A stretch of 64,000 bases of DNA from Nematopogon swammerdamellus (Eukaryota; Arthropoda; Insecta; Lepidoptera; Adelidae), in assembly GCA_946902875.1 (NCBI GenBank), contig OX336349.1:11989891-12053890 (forward strand), read 5' to 3'. Below are positions 10,166-22,375 of the stretch, one piece after another. Positions within the stretch are counted from its first letter, which is position 1. Each line of letters opens with the position of its first letter. The notes under the pieces are model-generated. The model had not been told where the DNA came from. It saw nothing but the letters and a program-made list of their open reading frames with translations, and did no database searches. The position numbers and the translations under genes were made by a program.

Positions 10166-11448
10166 CACACGCTTTCTATACTTTTTGTATGACGAGAAAA
10201 TTCCTCCGGCCCAGGCGATTTCCATTGTGTATTTGGGTTTGGGATTGGACAAATGGTTCTTGAATTATGGAAAAATAAAATTACGGTAAAGGTTTATTGA
10301 AAAATCTGTCATATTTTTGGGCATTTTCAGACGATATAACCTCTTATCTAATTAGGAAAACATCTTTCTATATCTTAGTGATTATCATTGAAGCATTTTC
10401 GACAAAAAAAAAATACGTCGCATATGAAAAACTTTCCTGAACTCAGGAACTTGAAGTAAGTAGGGATCATGCACAGAGTCGTCACTACCGTAGTCCATTT
10501 TTATATTGTTCTAATGTACTTCACACGTAAATTCACTAATTTATGTTAGCTTTTCTGAAACAAATGAATAAAAAATTTGGGAAAACTATAAAAACAACAA
10601 ATAAGCATAGTTTTCCTAAACTTTCTTCACATTTTCTTCTCAATTCTTCTCATTTTCATCTCGTTTCTCCGATAAATAAGTGAAGACGGTAGATGTAGGA
10701 TTTTTATAATATGCAGAGAGGATTGTATTGTGTAGGTTAGATTGAATAATGTGATGAACACGTATATTTCGACGATAACAATACACAAATATAATAAAGG
10801 GCGATTAACGTATACGATTCGAAACATCAATCACTACTAATTATTGCCTTATTCACCCGTACCTGCGCACGCATTCACACTACACCACTCCAACCTGTCG
10901 ATCAGAGGACAAGGCTCAAGGCTCCCATTCACGGAAAAATTTCGAACGTGGTTTTCGAAATTTAAATTTCATTGCTGAATGTGAATATGCATGAGAATTA
11001 TTAAAAAAAATTGGTTGTCTGTAAAGTCGGTTTACGGACGATAGTTTTACGTGATGACGTGAAATAATCGAAGTACATAGAGCAAATATCAGTAATTATA
11101 TTTCCAGTAGAAAGATTAATCATCTTGTGACTGGCCATCAATAAACTTCTGTTGTCTGATCTTGACAGTTTTACTTCTTAAGACGTTTCCATGGTAACTT
11201 TGACTATACCGATTGTGCCTCTCTATCGCTTGTTACGCGCTCTCGCTTGCACACACAGGCTCAGATGGAACGTGACACTTTTTCATGTGTGCAGCCGGTG
11301 TTCATCAATTTATAAGACGTGACGTCATCACGTCAAAATCGAATTGCTTTTTATGAAATATTAAGGTTGGAGAGAAATAAATACGAATCTAGTCAAAGAT
11401 TCCTCTCTATTTAGGAATTAGTACCTTGTTAACTCTCCTTGTTAGTTG
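10166..11448. other. Gene-free stretch with CRE-like palindromes
   Basis: Nothing coding. 'acgtgatgacgtga' near 11050 and 'gacgtgacgtcatcacgtc' near 11314 are inverted relative to each other. The second contains a perfect TGACGTCA. They may mark the ends of an old ~300-bp MITE, but the intervening arms do not pair. Confidence 0.35.
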
Positions 11449-11482
11449 TTAACTCCCAAGAAGATTCCTTCTTGGGAGTTAA
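11449..11482. repeat. 15-bp perfect stem-loop
   Basis: ttaactcccaagaag (11449-11463) and its exact reverse complement (11468-11482) enclose a 4-nt loop (attc). Preceded by a related 'gttaactctccttgttagttg'. A terminator-like shape has no meaning for Pol II; it is more likely a remnant of a foldback repeat. Confidence 0.7.
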
Positions 11483-12743
11483 GTGGCACGATGTTGTTTA
11501 AAATTAAATAATGTTGATAACAAATTATTAGTATAAATAAAAACCTAAGACTAGCATAGACTTTCAAATTGCACCTATGAAGGCCCTATTGACGTACCTC
11601 GAGGTACCTACGCATAGCGAACCAAACCGTTTCGATAGATTATTAAACCATCGAAAAATAAAACAAACTTAAATACCTACCAGTCCTTGCCAGTCTTCTC
11701 TTATTTCATTCATCACACCGCCGGGGCACGTGTTATTAATGACTTTCTTTAAATTCTGTTATTAGATTAACAATGGGATATGTATGTGGTCCAAAGTATT
11801 AAAACTAATAGAGGCAGCTCCAAATTGACGAGGAAGCGGAAGAAAAGTGCACACACACATTTATGATACGTGAAAGTGCTTACAAAATGAATTTAATTAC
11901 AATTACAGTCAATGATGTGTAACAAGTTGCTGTGATGCGCCAATAGGTGGCGTTAACGCATTTCCGCTTCATTCACAAAATTACTGCCCATACCGAGAGC
12001 ACAGATTAATAGTTAGGTACTTCGTAACAGATAATCACTCCATAGAAAATGTTCCTACTACTACTGCTTCACGTCGCCAATCGCTGCGTGTGGTAATTGC
12101 TTTGCAGCTGCGCGCAGTTGCGTGGGCGAGCGTCTATGTATACTTCGCGCGGCTGAAGAATTTCCACTGAAATAGACCGCCGGCGGCCCGTCGGGCGGTA
12201 GGTAGTTAGCGCGCGCAAGTACATAGAGTGCGTGAGGCCTGCCGAGAGCTAATAAGATAATAACCTGACACCAATAGTAATCTGTGTTGCTTTGAAATGC
12301 TTACACTTAATGTTCTTCCAATATACCTTTGCGTTGAGAGTGTTACAACAAATAGGTGAGCGATAGAAGAAATATAATTGTGGTACCATAATTTGATACA
12401 AAACGTAAAAACTGAATTTTTAAGTGTACTTAAATTTAAGAAATAATATTTATCTACCTAGGTATCAGATTTGTTTACTCAAGCAAATGGTGTGCGTGCC
12501 GACCAAATGTTGATAACAAGGTGAAATGTACGCGGTGTATAGAAATGCCGTTTCTGTATTCATTTCCAAAGGCAGGTGGCCTCTTGTTTCACAATCGGTC
12601 CCTGCGCATGCGCCTGTAATGCAGGTAGATGTAAATGCAGGTAGGGATTGACTATACTGACTATACTGTTTAATGAGTATAATTTATTTATTTATCTATG
12701 ATCGCGTGAAGTATGGTTACTAGTTATATGAAAGATTTTTTTT
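11483..12743. other. Gene-free stretch with a GC-rich patch
   Basis: About 12085-12240 is markedly GC-rich (gcagctgcgcgcagttgcg, gaccgccggcggcccgtcgg) within AT-rich DNA and could be a promoter-proximal or exon-1 region. No open frame or splice pattern makes this convincing. Confidence 0.3.
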
Positions 12744-12790
12744 TAACCTTTTGCCGACGGAGCGGCCGATATCGGCCGCTTTATACATAC
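12744..12790. repeat. TTAA followed by a 20-bp GC palindrome
   Basis: TTAA-CCTTTTGCCGACGG precedes the perfect palindrome agcggccgatatcggccgct (12761-12780). TTAA plus a C-rich end is the arrangement of piggyBac-type termini. A possible degenerate partner, 'gcgcaaaaaggctaa', lies near 13075-13089. Tentative. Confidence 0.3.
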
Positions 12791-15435
12791 AAAGAAATAT
12801 TTAAATTAGAACTTTTATTCATTAACAAAAGTGGTTGGAAAAAAATACAAACAGGATTGAGATAAACAAATCCTGCAGAATATGTAATGTCTAATGTGTA
12901 ATGAAATTTTTAATTTATTTTAATTATTTACTAGATAATTTAATAATACGTAGCTTTAACAATATTTAATCCTTATTTTAATGACATTCTTAACGTAATT
13001 ATATGTAAATTTATTTATAATGTATTTTAATATAATAATTTGTTTAAATTGTTAATGGTTTTAGTTTTATCAGAGCGCAAAAAGGCTAAGTATATTAAAT
13101 GTTTAAAATATTTTTTTCTCCTGTAAGACAAAATGTTATCTAGTTTAGAACGCAGTCATAAAAAAATGTGTATGTAATTAATAAACATTAAAATAAATTA
13201 ATGAAAACAAAATATTATGACTTCCTGACATGATAATTTTTTGAAGAAATAAAAGACTAAAATTTCAAAATTAAGTAAATTATAATGTATGTAGTTATGC
13301 AATAAGATAAATTTCATGTAAAAACCAATGAGTAGGTCTACAGTAGACTGCCTGGATCTACGTAGTGCATGCATAGGTATGTACATTGGCCAATGAAGAG
13401 GTGAAACCTAAAGGCAATTATACACTTAATACTAAGCGGTGATTTAATATCTTCACTTATATTACAAAATGTGTGCCTGTACGTAGCCTTGAAGAGAACA
13501 TTCCTGGGGCCAAATTATTACAATTGCGACTGGTGTTGTATTGCTCATGTTTGTAATAAAGAAAAAGAGTTATTTCTTGTATAATTAAAATATGAGGAAA
13601 TTGAATTTATGTGGCACATAAAGGAAAGTTTTAAAATATTGTGTCATATCATAACAGGTTTCAAGAGTTTGACTAGAATTGTATGCGTATTGATTCGCTG
13701 TATTATTATCTGGAAGTAAGCAAACTTACTAATATTAATGCTACCTATCCGTGTTCTATAACAGCTAGCGATAAATACATTGATACGATGCTCCAGTGTT
13801 TTCTGTCTTAACATTTTGTATGAAAATCGCAATACAACAAGAGACAGGGGTTCCGAACCCCGTCGCCACCATATTTATGCCCTGATGATGCATGACACGC
13901 TGCGGTCAAAATAAAGTCTTAATTTTTCATATTTAATTACAGCAACCAAGCTTCCACCACATACAGAGATCTCATGACCGCGAGCAATCAACAAGAAATT
14001 ATATCATGCGTGTTCCAACTCGCTAACTTGTACCTTCTGTTTTGAAATTTATTTGAAAAATAAACAAATGACTTAATAAAAAATGCGTACGTTTTATTCA
14101 ATATTGACCCGGGTACAGTAACTCTCAAAGAATGATAAATTTTTTCGTCTCTCCAATTTCGCACCAACTAAAGTTGTGCCTTTGGCGAAATCCGGTCACT
14201 GCTGGAAATATTGGACAGCGAAAAATAAATGTAGGTATCAATCGGACCACAAAAAGCTTTAGTATTTGAGCTCCTAGACAAATCATAAACGCCATTTTAG
14301 ACAGGGTTTTACCTTTACCTTTTTTAGGGTTTCGTAGCTCAGCGCAAACCTAGCGAGTGGACGCAGCGATCGCGTGATCGCACTATATATACTGCACGCA
14401 CTGCACAATGATGTATAACCTATTAATAGGAAATTATACCTACTAATAGGAAAAGTGTTTTCTGTTTTATTTTCTGCGGCACAAATCAAGAATTGAACGC
14501 TTAATTAAGATTATATTATTACATTGATTAGTATTATAACAAATTTTACATTAGGTAACGAAAGTGGTCAGGTAGTAGTTACCAAATTGTGATTTTAGGA
14601 AAAAAACCTCATAATGTTACTTAATATTGTGATCTCCCTACAAAGCTCACAAGGAACAATCTGTGCAGAGCAATTGAATTTAGTCGATCACTAATCGATG
14701 TTCCGCAGTGATGGACCCAGCGTGACTCCCTGGCAGCAGGGCGCCGACTTACCACACAATCCATCGTTAGTCCCTTCTACTGCTTCACTAATATTTTCAC
14801 TTCGAAATACCTCCTTATTTCATATAGTTTTAAGATTGAAATTACAATAGTTACAAAAATATCCAAGTACTCTATTTCGATTATGATAACATCGACTTCT
14901 CATTTCTTCGTAATAAAGACTACTCTTACTTTAACACTTTTGGTATTAGCATCAATGGTGTTATTTGTTGGTCAAACATTATTACTGAAGACGTTTCAGA
15001 TTTGTTTAGCAAATTTAATCTCATTACCTATTTTAATACTGGATTTACCCTTTCACGCCGTCTTGTCATTGAACTGACTTGTTTAAGTTGTGATTATTAA
15101 GATGCTCTGACTTATTGACGCTCGAAGTATTTATATCATAATGCATTCTGAATGCCTCTTCTTGTGACACTGAATTGGTTGTAGTATTATTTTACTGTAA
15201 AAATATATTTTCTTAATTAGGTACGTAGTATGTTTATTTTTCCGTCAAAGTAACGTTAGAAATGATCTGCTGGGATTGTTAATGTAAGTCTTTATTCTCA
15301 AATAAGTCTCGTATAAACACAAATTAGAGCGAATAAAAAACAATAACGGATGTTAAATAAATGTTAAAAACAGTAACGACATAAACCTAAGTATGCGCAC
15401 GATACTGCCCGGTACCTACAGACAGCGTTGAAGCA
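12791..15435. other. Gene-free AT-rich stretch
   Basis: Very AT-rich to about 13,860. A 'tttttagggtttcgtagctc' scrap of the gggttccgta repeat is at about 14322. On the minus strand 'gtgtg|gtaagt' near 14755 looks like a splice donor but has no supported exon. No other feature. Confidence 0.35.
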
Positions 15436-15809
15436 GCGGGTATGGCCGAGTCGTGCGCGCAGTCGTGGTCGCCCCCCGGAGGCTCAAAGGCCCGAAGGCT
15501 TCAGGGGGCAGCCCGGCCGGCAGATAAACTAAATCAAATAATGACTAATCGATTTCTCTTCATATTGCACAGTAGGTACACGTCAAACCGTGTTCCCTTT
15601 AATTTTTAAAATATTTTTTGTTCTGTTTGCACTAAATTCCGTTCGGATTCGATCTCTTAAAAAAACATTAGAGCCGTAATGGTGTTTCACTGGTTTGTGG
15701 TTTTGTGTTAATATTTAAGTTTAATTTTGAAATAAAAAACTTTATTTGTTTTCTCGATCAGAATACGAATGCTAGAGTAAAATACTACAGTCGATGATTA
15801 ATAATTTTT
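15436..15809. other. GC-rich island with small ORF, otherwise unassigned
   Basis: About 15436-15530 is GC-rich and opens with ATG 15442 in the context ggtATGG. The frame runs 55 codons (starts MAESCAQSWSPPGG) to TAA 15607-15609. After about 32 codons it enters AT-rich DNA typical of non-coding sequence, and no family is recognised. It could be a first exon or chance. Confidence 0.25.
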
Positions 15810-15905
15810 CCTTTTTAGGGTTTCGTTTCATAATAATACAAATGATAAGACTCTATTGTCTGTCTGTCCATCCGTCTCTGTCGTCCTGTCAGAGATCCTT
15901 TTTTA
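15810..15905. repeat. Fragment of the 'gggttccgta' repeat
   Basis: Starts 'cctttttagggtttcgt' and continues into 'tgtctgtctgtccatccg', the diagnostic order of one end of the repeat seen at 18155-18622 and 50685-51000. The rest is missing. Confidence 0.5.
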
Positions 15906-16509
15906 TTTGGCGACAAACTTTCATAATTTTTTTTAATCACCCGCGCTCACCACGCTTCCTCCATAATAGATTCAAAGCGCTATAGACAAAGCATGATTAA
16001 TTGGCCCTATAAAATGTATTTGATTGATGTGTATTAGTTCAGTAGTCCGGATTCTAGGAACCATTAGACCCCATCGAGCCTTATGAAGAGTAATGATGTT
16101 AGCTACCAGCCGAGTGTGCCTGACTTAATTTGAATCGTGTCGATAGTATAATTTATTGAGAGATCGCTCCGTATCCTCTGTTCTCACACCGTGCAGACTG
16201 TGCCAGTGCACCGTTATGATATGATCTAGTTGGCCTCAGCTGAAGTAACTACGGGAAACGCTGTGTGCAGATTGGCTAACGGTGTTCACGTTAGTATGAG
16301 TAGTACACAAGGCCTATTCCTAAAACATCATTCAACCGTACATAACAGAGAGAGTAATACAACACTGCTCCGTTCACTCAATGTTGTCGTTCACAGATCG
16401 GTCAATTATACCTTATCTCATCAACAATATCTTGACTTTACATGGACTAAAATCACCTCGAGATAAGGAAGCCAGAGTTTATTATAATATAGGTATGTAG
16501 TAAAACAAT
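15906..16509. other. Gene-free stretch
   Basis: No recognised repeat or gene. The 78-codon open frame at 16230-16466 has no identifiable motif. Confidence 0.35.
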
Positions 16510-16790
16510 TATTATTATTTTTTAATTGAAAGCTGGAGATGTGGCCGCGAACTACCCGTGGGTTTCTAACGACGCCCATCATGTCCATTCGGTCGTATGC
16601 CGGGGTTGCGAAGCCATAGCGGCCTGGCAGTTGACAGGTGCCTATTCATGCCGCTCTTGAAGGAACCGAGACTCTAGTTGGGGGGGGGGGGGGGGGGGGG
16701 GGCGGGGGGGGGGGGCGAGTGGGGGCGGTATATAAGGGCAGGGAGAAGATTCCAGAGAGTTTACCTATGTAAATAGGTCCAGCCATTTTT
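16510..16790 (-). mobile_element. CR1-like LINE 3' end, family 2, split by a poly-G tract
   Basis: On the minus strand: 'aaactctctggaatcttctccctgccc' then the homopolymer, then 'agtctcggttccttcaagag' and a peptide ending NRHLS..IRPNGHDGRR-stop. The order matches the intact copy at 30050-30292 (KLWNALPAHIFPPKYSLGS, FKRRVNRHLSGRHGIRNP). The poly-C (plus-strand poly-G) sits exactly where that copy has CCCCCC encoding Pro-Pro. Confidence 0.75.
16680..16728. repeat. Poly-G tract, ~45 nt
   Basis: G run of 23, then C, G run of 12, C, and a short GAGTGGGGGCGG tail. It can form intramolecular G-quadruplexes. It lies inside a LINE fragment (see 16510-16790) at the position of a Pro-Pro codon pair. Length may be inaccurate in the assembly. 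Confidence 0.9.
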
Positions 16791-17401
16791 ATTTAGTTTA
16801 TTGGTTACATACAACGGACTTTGCATCATTATTGTAGTTAACACAACTTACAGATTGAACGAAGATATAGTTAAGGGATTAGGTTGACCCTATAACTTTG
16901 CAATTTATCTATCAACAACATGTTAATTAGGTTGATCTTGTCATCTACGATGTCATGTGGTACTTTGTAAAATTAAAACAAAAAACCACACACACGCACC
17001 TATCAATTTACAAAGATGAACTGCAAACTGTATAATCGTTAGGTATATCGAAACGTATCTAATGCAGGAATCGACCGGTAGGTAATATCCAAATTTTACC
17101 GCTCTAAAAGTAATGTATCACCACGATTTAGAGTGTCAAAACCACTACGTGCGCGCGGTTATAGGATTGAAAATAATAATTAATTAACCAAAGTGTTATA
17201 CGCTTCGGTGATATATTATTAAATCACTTTAGATAATAATCAACTATATTTGGTCGAATGGTGGATATTTTAAAATTAATTCCGCTTAGAGTCGGCGGAG
17301 CAATAAACAGTTTCGGGGTCAGGTCATGACTGAGAAAAAATTAACATTGCCTTTTCTGTTATAGGAAAAAGCCTCCGAGTGTCTGGAATGCGAAAGTGGT
17401 T

Positions 17402-17526
17402 AGATAGATAGATAGAAAATTATTTATTGGTCCACAAATATTTCACAAGTATAACGCAATGGATACAGGTACATGAGGTGCAAAGGCGAACTTTTCCCTG
17501 GAAGAGATTTTTTACAGCCAACCTTT
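17402..17526 (-). repeat. CR1/L2-like LINE 3' UTR fragment, family 3
   Basis: Antisense layout: 'gatagaaaattatttattgg', then 'ggtgcaaaggcgaactt', then 'agagattttttacagccaacc'. The same order occurs at 36838-36962 and 44371-44530, all in one orientation. In Lepidoptera this is the 3' end of an abundant CR1-like LINE. Non-coding tail only. Confidence 0.6.
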
Positions 17527-17720
17527 AGGTGTGTGAAGTGTGTAAATAAAGAAATGTAGGTAGTAGCAAAGATAAGATGTGTCGGTATATCTGTGTACAT
17601 ATAATAAGGATCAGAAAATATTCCAAAATAGTACAATAAAATTTTAATTCAGTCAGAATTTAAGATAAAAGGAAATTCAAAACGCTTACGTAGTGTGTTC
17701 AAGAAGTCACTTCACATTTT

Positions 17721-18005
17721 CAGTCAGTCAGCCAGTCGTCAGTCAGCGTATAAGCGTTCATTGCTGGACATACCCCTCTCAAAATTTCCGCCAGTCTTCC
17801 CGGCTTTTAGCGGTACGGAACAACTGCTTTCGGCCGACGTACCTACCTGGTGTCGTCGTTCCACCTGGCGGGTGGTGTTCTCACACTCCGTTTGCCTGTC
17901 CACAGCCTACAGTTCGTGTAGGACACGGCCGACCGGTTACTCCGATGGCCGACGTCTCTTCGGCTGACGTGCCCAGTCCACTGCCACTTGAGCTTAGCCA
18001 GTTTA
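17721..18005 (-). mobile_element. RTE-clade LINE C-terminus, 5'-truncated
   Basis: The minus strand reads AKLKWQWTGHVSRRDVGHRS, later TGKRSVRTPPARWNDD, the conserved C-terminal segment of RTE-type reverse transcriptases (normally KWQWAGHxxRR..GKRSVGRPPxRWTDD). It then degrades into stops and ends with the 'aatgaacgctt' side of the shared 3' end. Closest relative in the window is 27626-27846. Confidence 0.8.
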
Positions 18006-18154
18006 CATTGGCTATTGGGCTATTGAGTTAATATTTTTGCGATGACACTTGTGCAGTGTCAAAATATATGTGTAGACAATAAAAACCATGTAATGGAATA
18101 AGCACCGAGGAAAAGAACGCGACCACACGACGCACCGCGCCCGTGTAGATAAAA

Positions 18155-18622
18155 AAAAGCGGTCAAGCGAATCGAACTCGGGTGGAGAGGGTTCCGTACC
18201 AATCCGTTCTACGTGAGAACTTAAAGGCTATAGGTTTTTCGTTTAGGTTTTCCTGTAAACTATAAAAGAAGCCCTATATTCACTTATTTTTTTTCAAAAT
18301 TATAGACTGTAAAGAAAGTCTATAATTTTGTGTAAAATCGTAGAGAAAGGGGGTGGGGAATGCACGATTTTTGTAAAGATTTTTTTCAACTTTCTAATTT
18401 GCCCCACAAAATCTACCCCCGAAATAGAAATTCGTTCATTTACGCTTTACGTCCTCGATTGGTTCATAAAACTCTGTATATGTAACAAAATATAAACTTT
18501 TTTCGTTCAGTACATTTGGAGAAAATAAGCTGTGACAGATGGACAAACATACTGACAGAAACAAGAGTGATCCTATAAGGGTTAAGATTTTTTCCTCTTT
18601 TGAAGTACGGAACCCTAAAAAA
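18155..18622 (-). repeat. 'gggttccgta' repeat, near full-length
   Basis: Begins 'gcggtcaagcgaatcgaactc' and 'gagggttccgtacc', and ends with a GACAGA-rich tract, 'gatcctataagggtt' and 'gtacggaaccctaaaaa'. Both ends contain ggttccgta in opposite orientations, so the repeat has imperfect inverted termini. An internal 14-bp stem (caaaattatagact/agtctataattttg, about 18296-18331) is specific to this copy. No ORF; a non-autonomous element of unknown class, very common in Lepidoptera. Confidence 0.65.
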
Positions 18623-20494
18623 GGTATTTTACATTCCGAAGCTGGCCTGGCGTTCGTTATATGGCGGGTGCTCTCTTCGCCCGCCCCATGCGGTTTTTTT
18701 CTTTCTTTAAACGTGTGTATGTACTCGTATGTTTCTTACTTATAAATAAAGTTTATCGCGTTATAACAAGCAAAAAAAGTTGTTGGTTTTCTTACGCGGC
18801 TTTCTAAATTAAAATAAATTTATAATTACATAATTTTCACTTGACTCCCCTTTATGCAGAAGCGTGGTAATTGTAATAATTGAGATTATTGACAGAAATG
18901 ATGGAATAACTGTTCTTATTTTAGCATAGATAAAAAATTTAGCCATAATACATTTTTATGTCACCATTGGAATTTTAATGTACAATAACAGTCAAACGCA
19001 CGCCTAATTAAGTCATAATTTGTTGATTAATTATAATAAAATTTTGTGACCAATTGCCAAACTGGTGTGAAATTATGTAGGTGCGACCAGACTAACCACT
19101 TATTCGGCAGCGCGTTATAAATATCACAAGAGTAGCGATTTCATCTAGGATTTTACAAGTCAGCTCCATTTATTCCGAACGAGAGTTTTTTGTTGCCTTC
19201 CTTTTTCCCATTAGCCTATCCCCTGGAACTGTCGCATGCATTCATTCTGACTCTCACATTCTATTCCTAATTTTATTTACCTCTCTAGGACCAAGTTTGT
19301 TACGTCTGATTATGTCTTCTTCATATGGAGGCCCAAAATAATAACCTGTCTTTCAATTTTTAGGGTTCCGTAGCCAAATGGAAAAACGGAACCCGAAATC
19401 CGTTCGTCCGTATGTTACAGCCATTTTACTCTGAAAATATTGACAGTAGGTATATAGAAGAAATTAGGAAAAACATATTGGGGTGGCAAACCATACTGAA
19501 AAAAAATCTGAATGCGTACGAGGTATCGCTGGATATGTCTTAAAAATTATAAGAAGTTTTAAAATGACTTTTTGGTTTAAGTCAATATTTGGTGAGATAT
19601 GCGCTTCTAAAGTCGTAAAAAAAGTGTTTTCACAGTGTTGGCTGTCACCTTGCAAAATTAGTAGCAAGTCGTAATTTGTAGCAAATTGAAACTTAGAATG
19701 TTGGATAAATGTCGGTGTTTTGTATTTCTCGAGAGATACAAAATGGCTGCCTTGCTGGAGAGTGGGTGAAAAGTTTGATTGTGGTGGCTTGTTCGTGTTT
19801 TAGTTTTTGTAGCCAACACCTAATTAATGTATTATTAACTTTGCATTTTAACCGTGAACGTTCTTCCCGACTACGGAATCCTTCATTCTGCGTGGTCCGA
19901 CACGCGCTTGGTCGATTTTTGTTTTCAAAATGGACGAGATTGAATCTTACGTGTTAACAAGACGCGTATTTTATCCCTTTCGAATGCGCGAAATGTCCCA
20001 TTTACCCTGTCCCGCCTTTCGGGTGCGTTCGAAATTCGAAATGCAGCAACGGACGAGCGACGATAGCTCTCAAAACGCTACACAACATGGCGCGAAATGG
20101 AAGAGCATCACGTTTATAGTGATTCAAAAATCGCATTCGAATCCAAATTGAACAGTGTTAAAAGTGCATGTGGAGAACGCAGGAATGAATTTGAAATAAT
20201 TTGTTGCGAATGAACATAAAAGTAAAATAAACTTTATAACTATATGTGCAGAATGCTAAATTGAATGCAGATAATGTGTGTTAAGGCTTTTGGGAATATA
20301 GGTGTGAAGATGAAAATCAGCATGTCGGCGGCGACGTACATGGCCAACAGAAGCGTTGTTGTGGTGACAAATAGTCAGGCAGTTTGTGGAAATGTTCTCG
20401 AGCAGTGACGTGACATTAAATTGAGCGTGTTCGAATGTCGATGTTCGAATTTCGTATTATACGTTACGTTTGTACATGCTTTGGAATAAAAAAA
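18623..20494. other. Gene-free stretch with one repeat scrap
   Basis: At 19362-19425 a short inverted pair 'agggttccgt' / 'acggaaccc' is the two ends of the gggttccgta repeat brought together by deletion. The 73-codon open frame at 19930-20151 shows no recognisable family. Confidence 0.4.
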
Positions 20495-20690
20495 GTTTAA
20501 TTACAAATTAAAAAAAACCCCTAGCTTTAAAAGTCAAAAATATTTTGCGTATACTTACTTAAAGGAGTCGGGGGACCGCTAAGTTTTTATATTTTATTTA
20601 CTTAGCGGTTCCCCGACTCCTTTAAGTAAGTATGCGCAAATTATTTTAGACTTTTTAAACCTCGGGGTTTTTTTTAATTTGTAATTTAAC
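20495..20690. mobile_element. Foldback MITE, ~89-bp arms, 17-bp loop
   Basis: Left arm 20495-20583 and right arm 20601-20690 are inverted repeats at about 90% identity, carrying 'taaaggagtcggggg' and 'cttagcggtt' blocks. The loop is AT-only. Arms end in A/T-rich sequence (ttaattacaaatt). No coding capacity. A transcript would form a long dsRNA hairpin. Confidence 0.85.
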
Positions 20691-20699
20691 TTTTATTTC

Positions 20700-20985
20700 A
20701 AACTTAAAAAAACCGCATGCAAATCGGTCCACTTTTTAAGATAATAAATTTTTTGATTACTTAATTACTTGATTAATTGATTACAAACATAGCTAACAAC
20801 CACCCCGATTAAACCAGCTTTCTAATAAAAAAACCGCATCCAAATCGGTTCATCCGTTTGGGAGCTGCGATGCCATAGACAGACACACCCATACACACAT
20901 ACACACCCCCTCACATACACCCTTACACACATACACACACACACGTTAAACTTATAACACGAGGGGTGTGTGTGTGTTTTTTCGT
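20700..20985. repeat. Decayed repeat with 'ccgcat..aaatcgg' motif and CA-rich tract
   Basis: 'aaaaaaccgcatgcaaatcgg' at about 20706 and 'aaaaaaccgcatccaaatcgg' at about 20827 are a direct duplication. The second runs into 'gggagctgcgatgcca', 'cagacacac' and a CA-rich microsatellite to about 20945, a combination common in arthropod interspersed repeats. Element class not determined. Confidence 0.5.
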
Positions 20986-21904
20986 CAGGGGTTAGAAATA
21001 AATTAAGAGCATTTAAAATTTATTTATTATTTATTTATTAGAAAACAGACAGCCTAATGACAAATAGATAAAACATAGGTTGTACATACATTGAAGTCTG
21101 GCCACTTTTTGTTCCCCTGATTAAATGTTGATATGATGTTTTAATGAAACGATGGTGTAATTAATGTCTAATTATGTAGGCATAACAGCATAAATAATAA
21201 AAAAATATTATTTTCCAATTTAATTGAAGTTGGTATGCTCAGTGAATGATTAATTATAATTACGCAAACATTTTCTAATTCGACTTTTAGATGAGGCTCT
21301 AAAGTTGGATTTATATATCGTGGTCTACCAAGTTTCTAAGAATGAAGAGCACAAACATTTAACTAAACTTCTCGCAATATCGATAACATTTAACTATGTT
21401 TTCGCCCGCAGTAGAGTCCGTACGATTATGGCAGATTTGTATCGCGCAGATGTATGCATCCAGCACGGCATAACTCACGATTACAAATTGTTTGTTTTAC
21501 GCCGAGGACACCGAAATGGACTCGACACCACTTTAAAGCTATTGCCGATAAAAATAACAAATATCTTCATGATATTCCGCGTGTGTCAAATGATCGCTGG
21601 CGCAAAATTGGACGTTCCTCTTCTGTCTTCCGGATTAGGACCTTTTTCAGAACATTTTGTGTAACTTTATCAATATAAACTGCAGTACTCTAAAGTTAAC
21701 TTCATCTCACTTCATTACTTTTGTCGGGATAATGAGTTTTTAAATTTGGCTAACACTTTTTCTTGTGGGCAATTCGTTTCAGTATAGCCGGAGTGGTCAA
21801 AAAGAAGCCCCGACGTGGCGCATCCCTCTCATAGGGACAATTGTTTAGGGTTGACGTCACCGGCACGGCGCGCGTAGCAGGCGATGAAGTCAACCATGTT
21901 AGTT
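20986..21904. other. Gene-free stretch
   Basis: The longest open frame (21305-21664, 119 codons) has no recognisable domain and lies in ordinary AT-rich sequence. About 21780-21900 has a GC-richer scrap without a match inside the window. Confidence 0.35.
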
Positions 21905-22375
21905 TTTTTTATGGGAAGCACGACATATGGCGCGCGCCAGACTAACGTAGAGGTGTAGTCCGACGGCGCCCACGGGCATTAAGATATTTACGGGGGCTGC
22001 GAATACCATGTCGGCCGGCTAGGTGCACCTTCACATTATGTTTGAAGGATCCCAGGCTGTACATTAGAGGAAAGGATGCAGGTGGGAGTGCATTCCACAT
22101 GTCGGTAACCCTGTAAATAAAGGATTTACAGGATCGATTTGTGTGGGGATATCGACAGTATGTGGATGCATTCCCAACCTGTTGCGTGTGGAACGATGGT
22201 AGAATGGGGATGGAGGGATCGCATCGTGCAGCTCGAACACTCTCCGTGGTACAGGCGATAGAACACACATAAAGATCCAACGTCCCTGCGGAGTTGTAAG
22301 GTCTCTAAGTTCCGAGATATCTCGGGGTCGTTAACGTTAGCTATTATAAAAGCACATTTCAGAACCATTTACATA
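21905..22375 (-). mobile_element. CR1-like LINE 3' end, family 2 (diverged)
   Basis: The minus strand encodes SCKSFIYRVTDMWNALPPAS, then FPLMYSLGSFKHNVKVHLAGRHGIRSPR and a stop, the C-terminal CR1-like signature. The 3' tail ends 'tgtcgtgcttcccat' plus A8 (plus strand 21905-21912). Upstream it reads on to about 22375 with a possible frameshift. Related to, but not identical with, the copies at 30050 and 36603, so at least two subfamilies were active. Confidence 0.8.
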
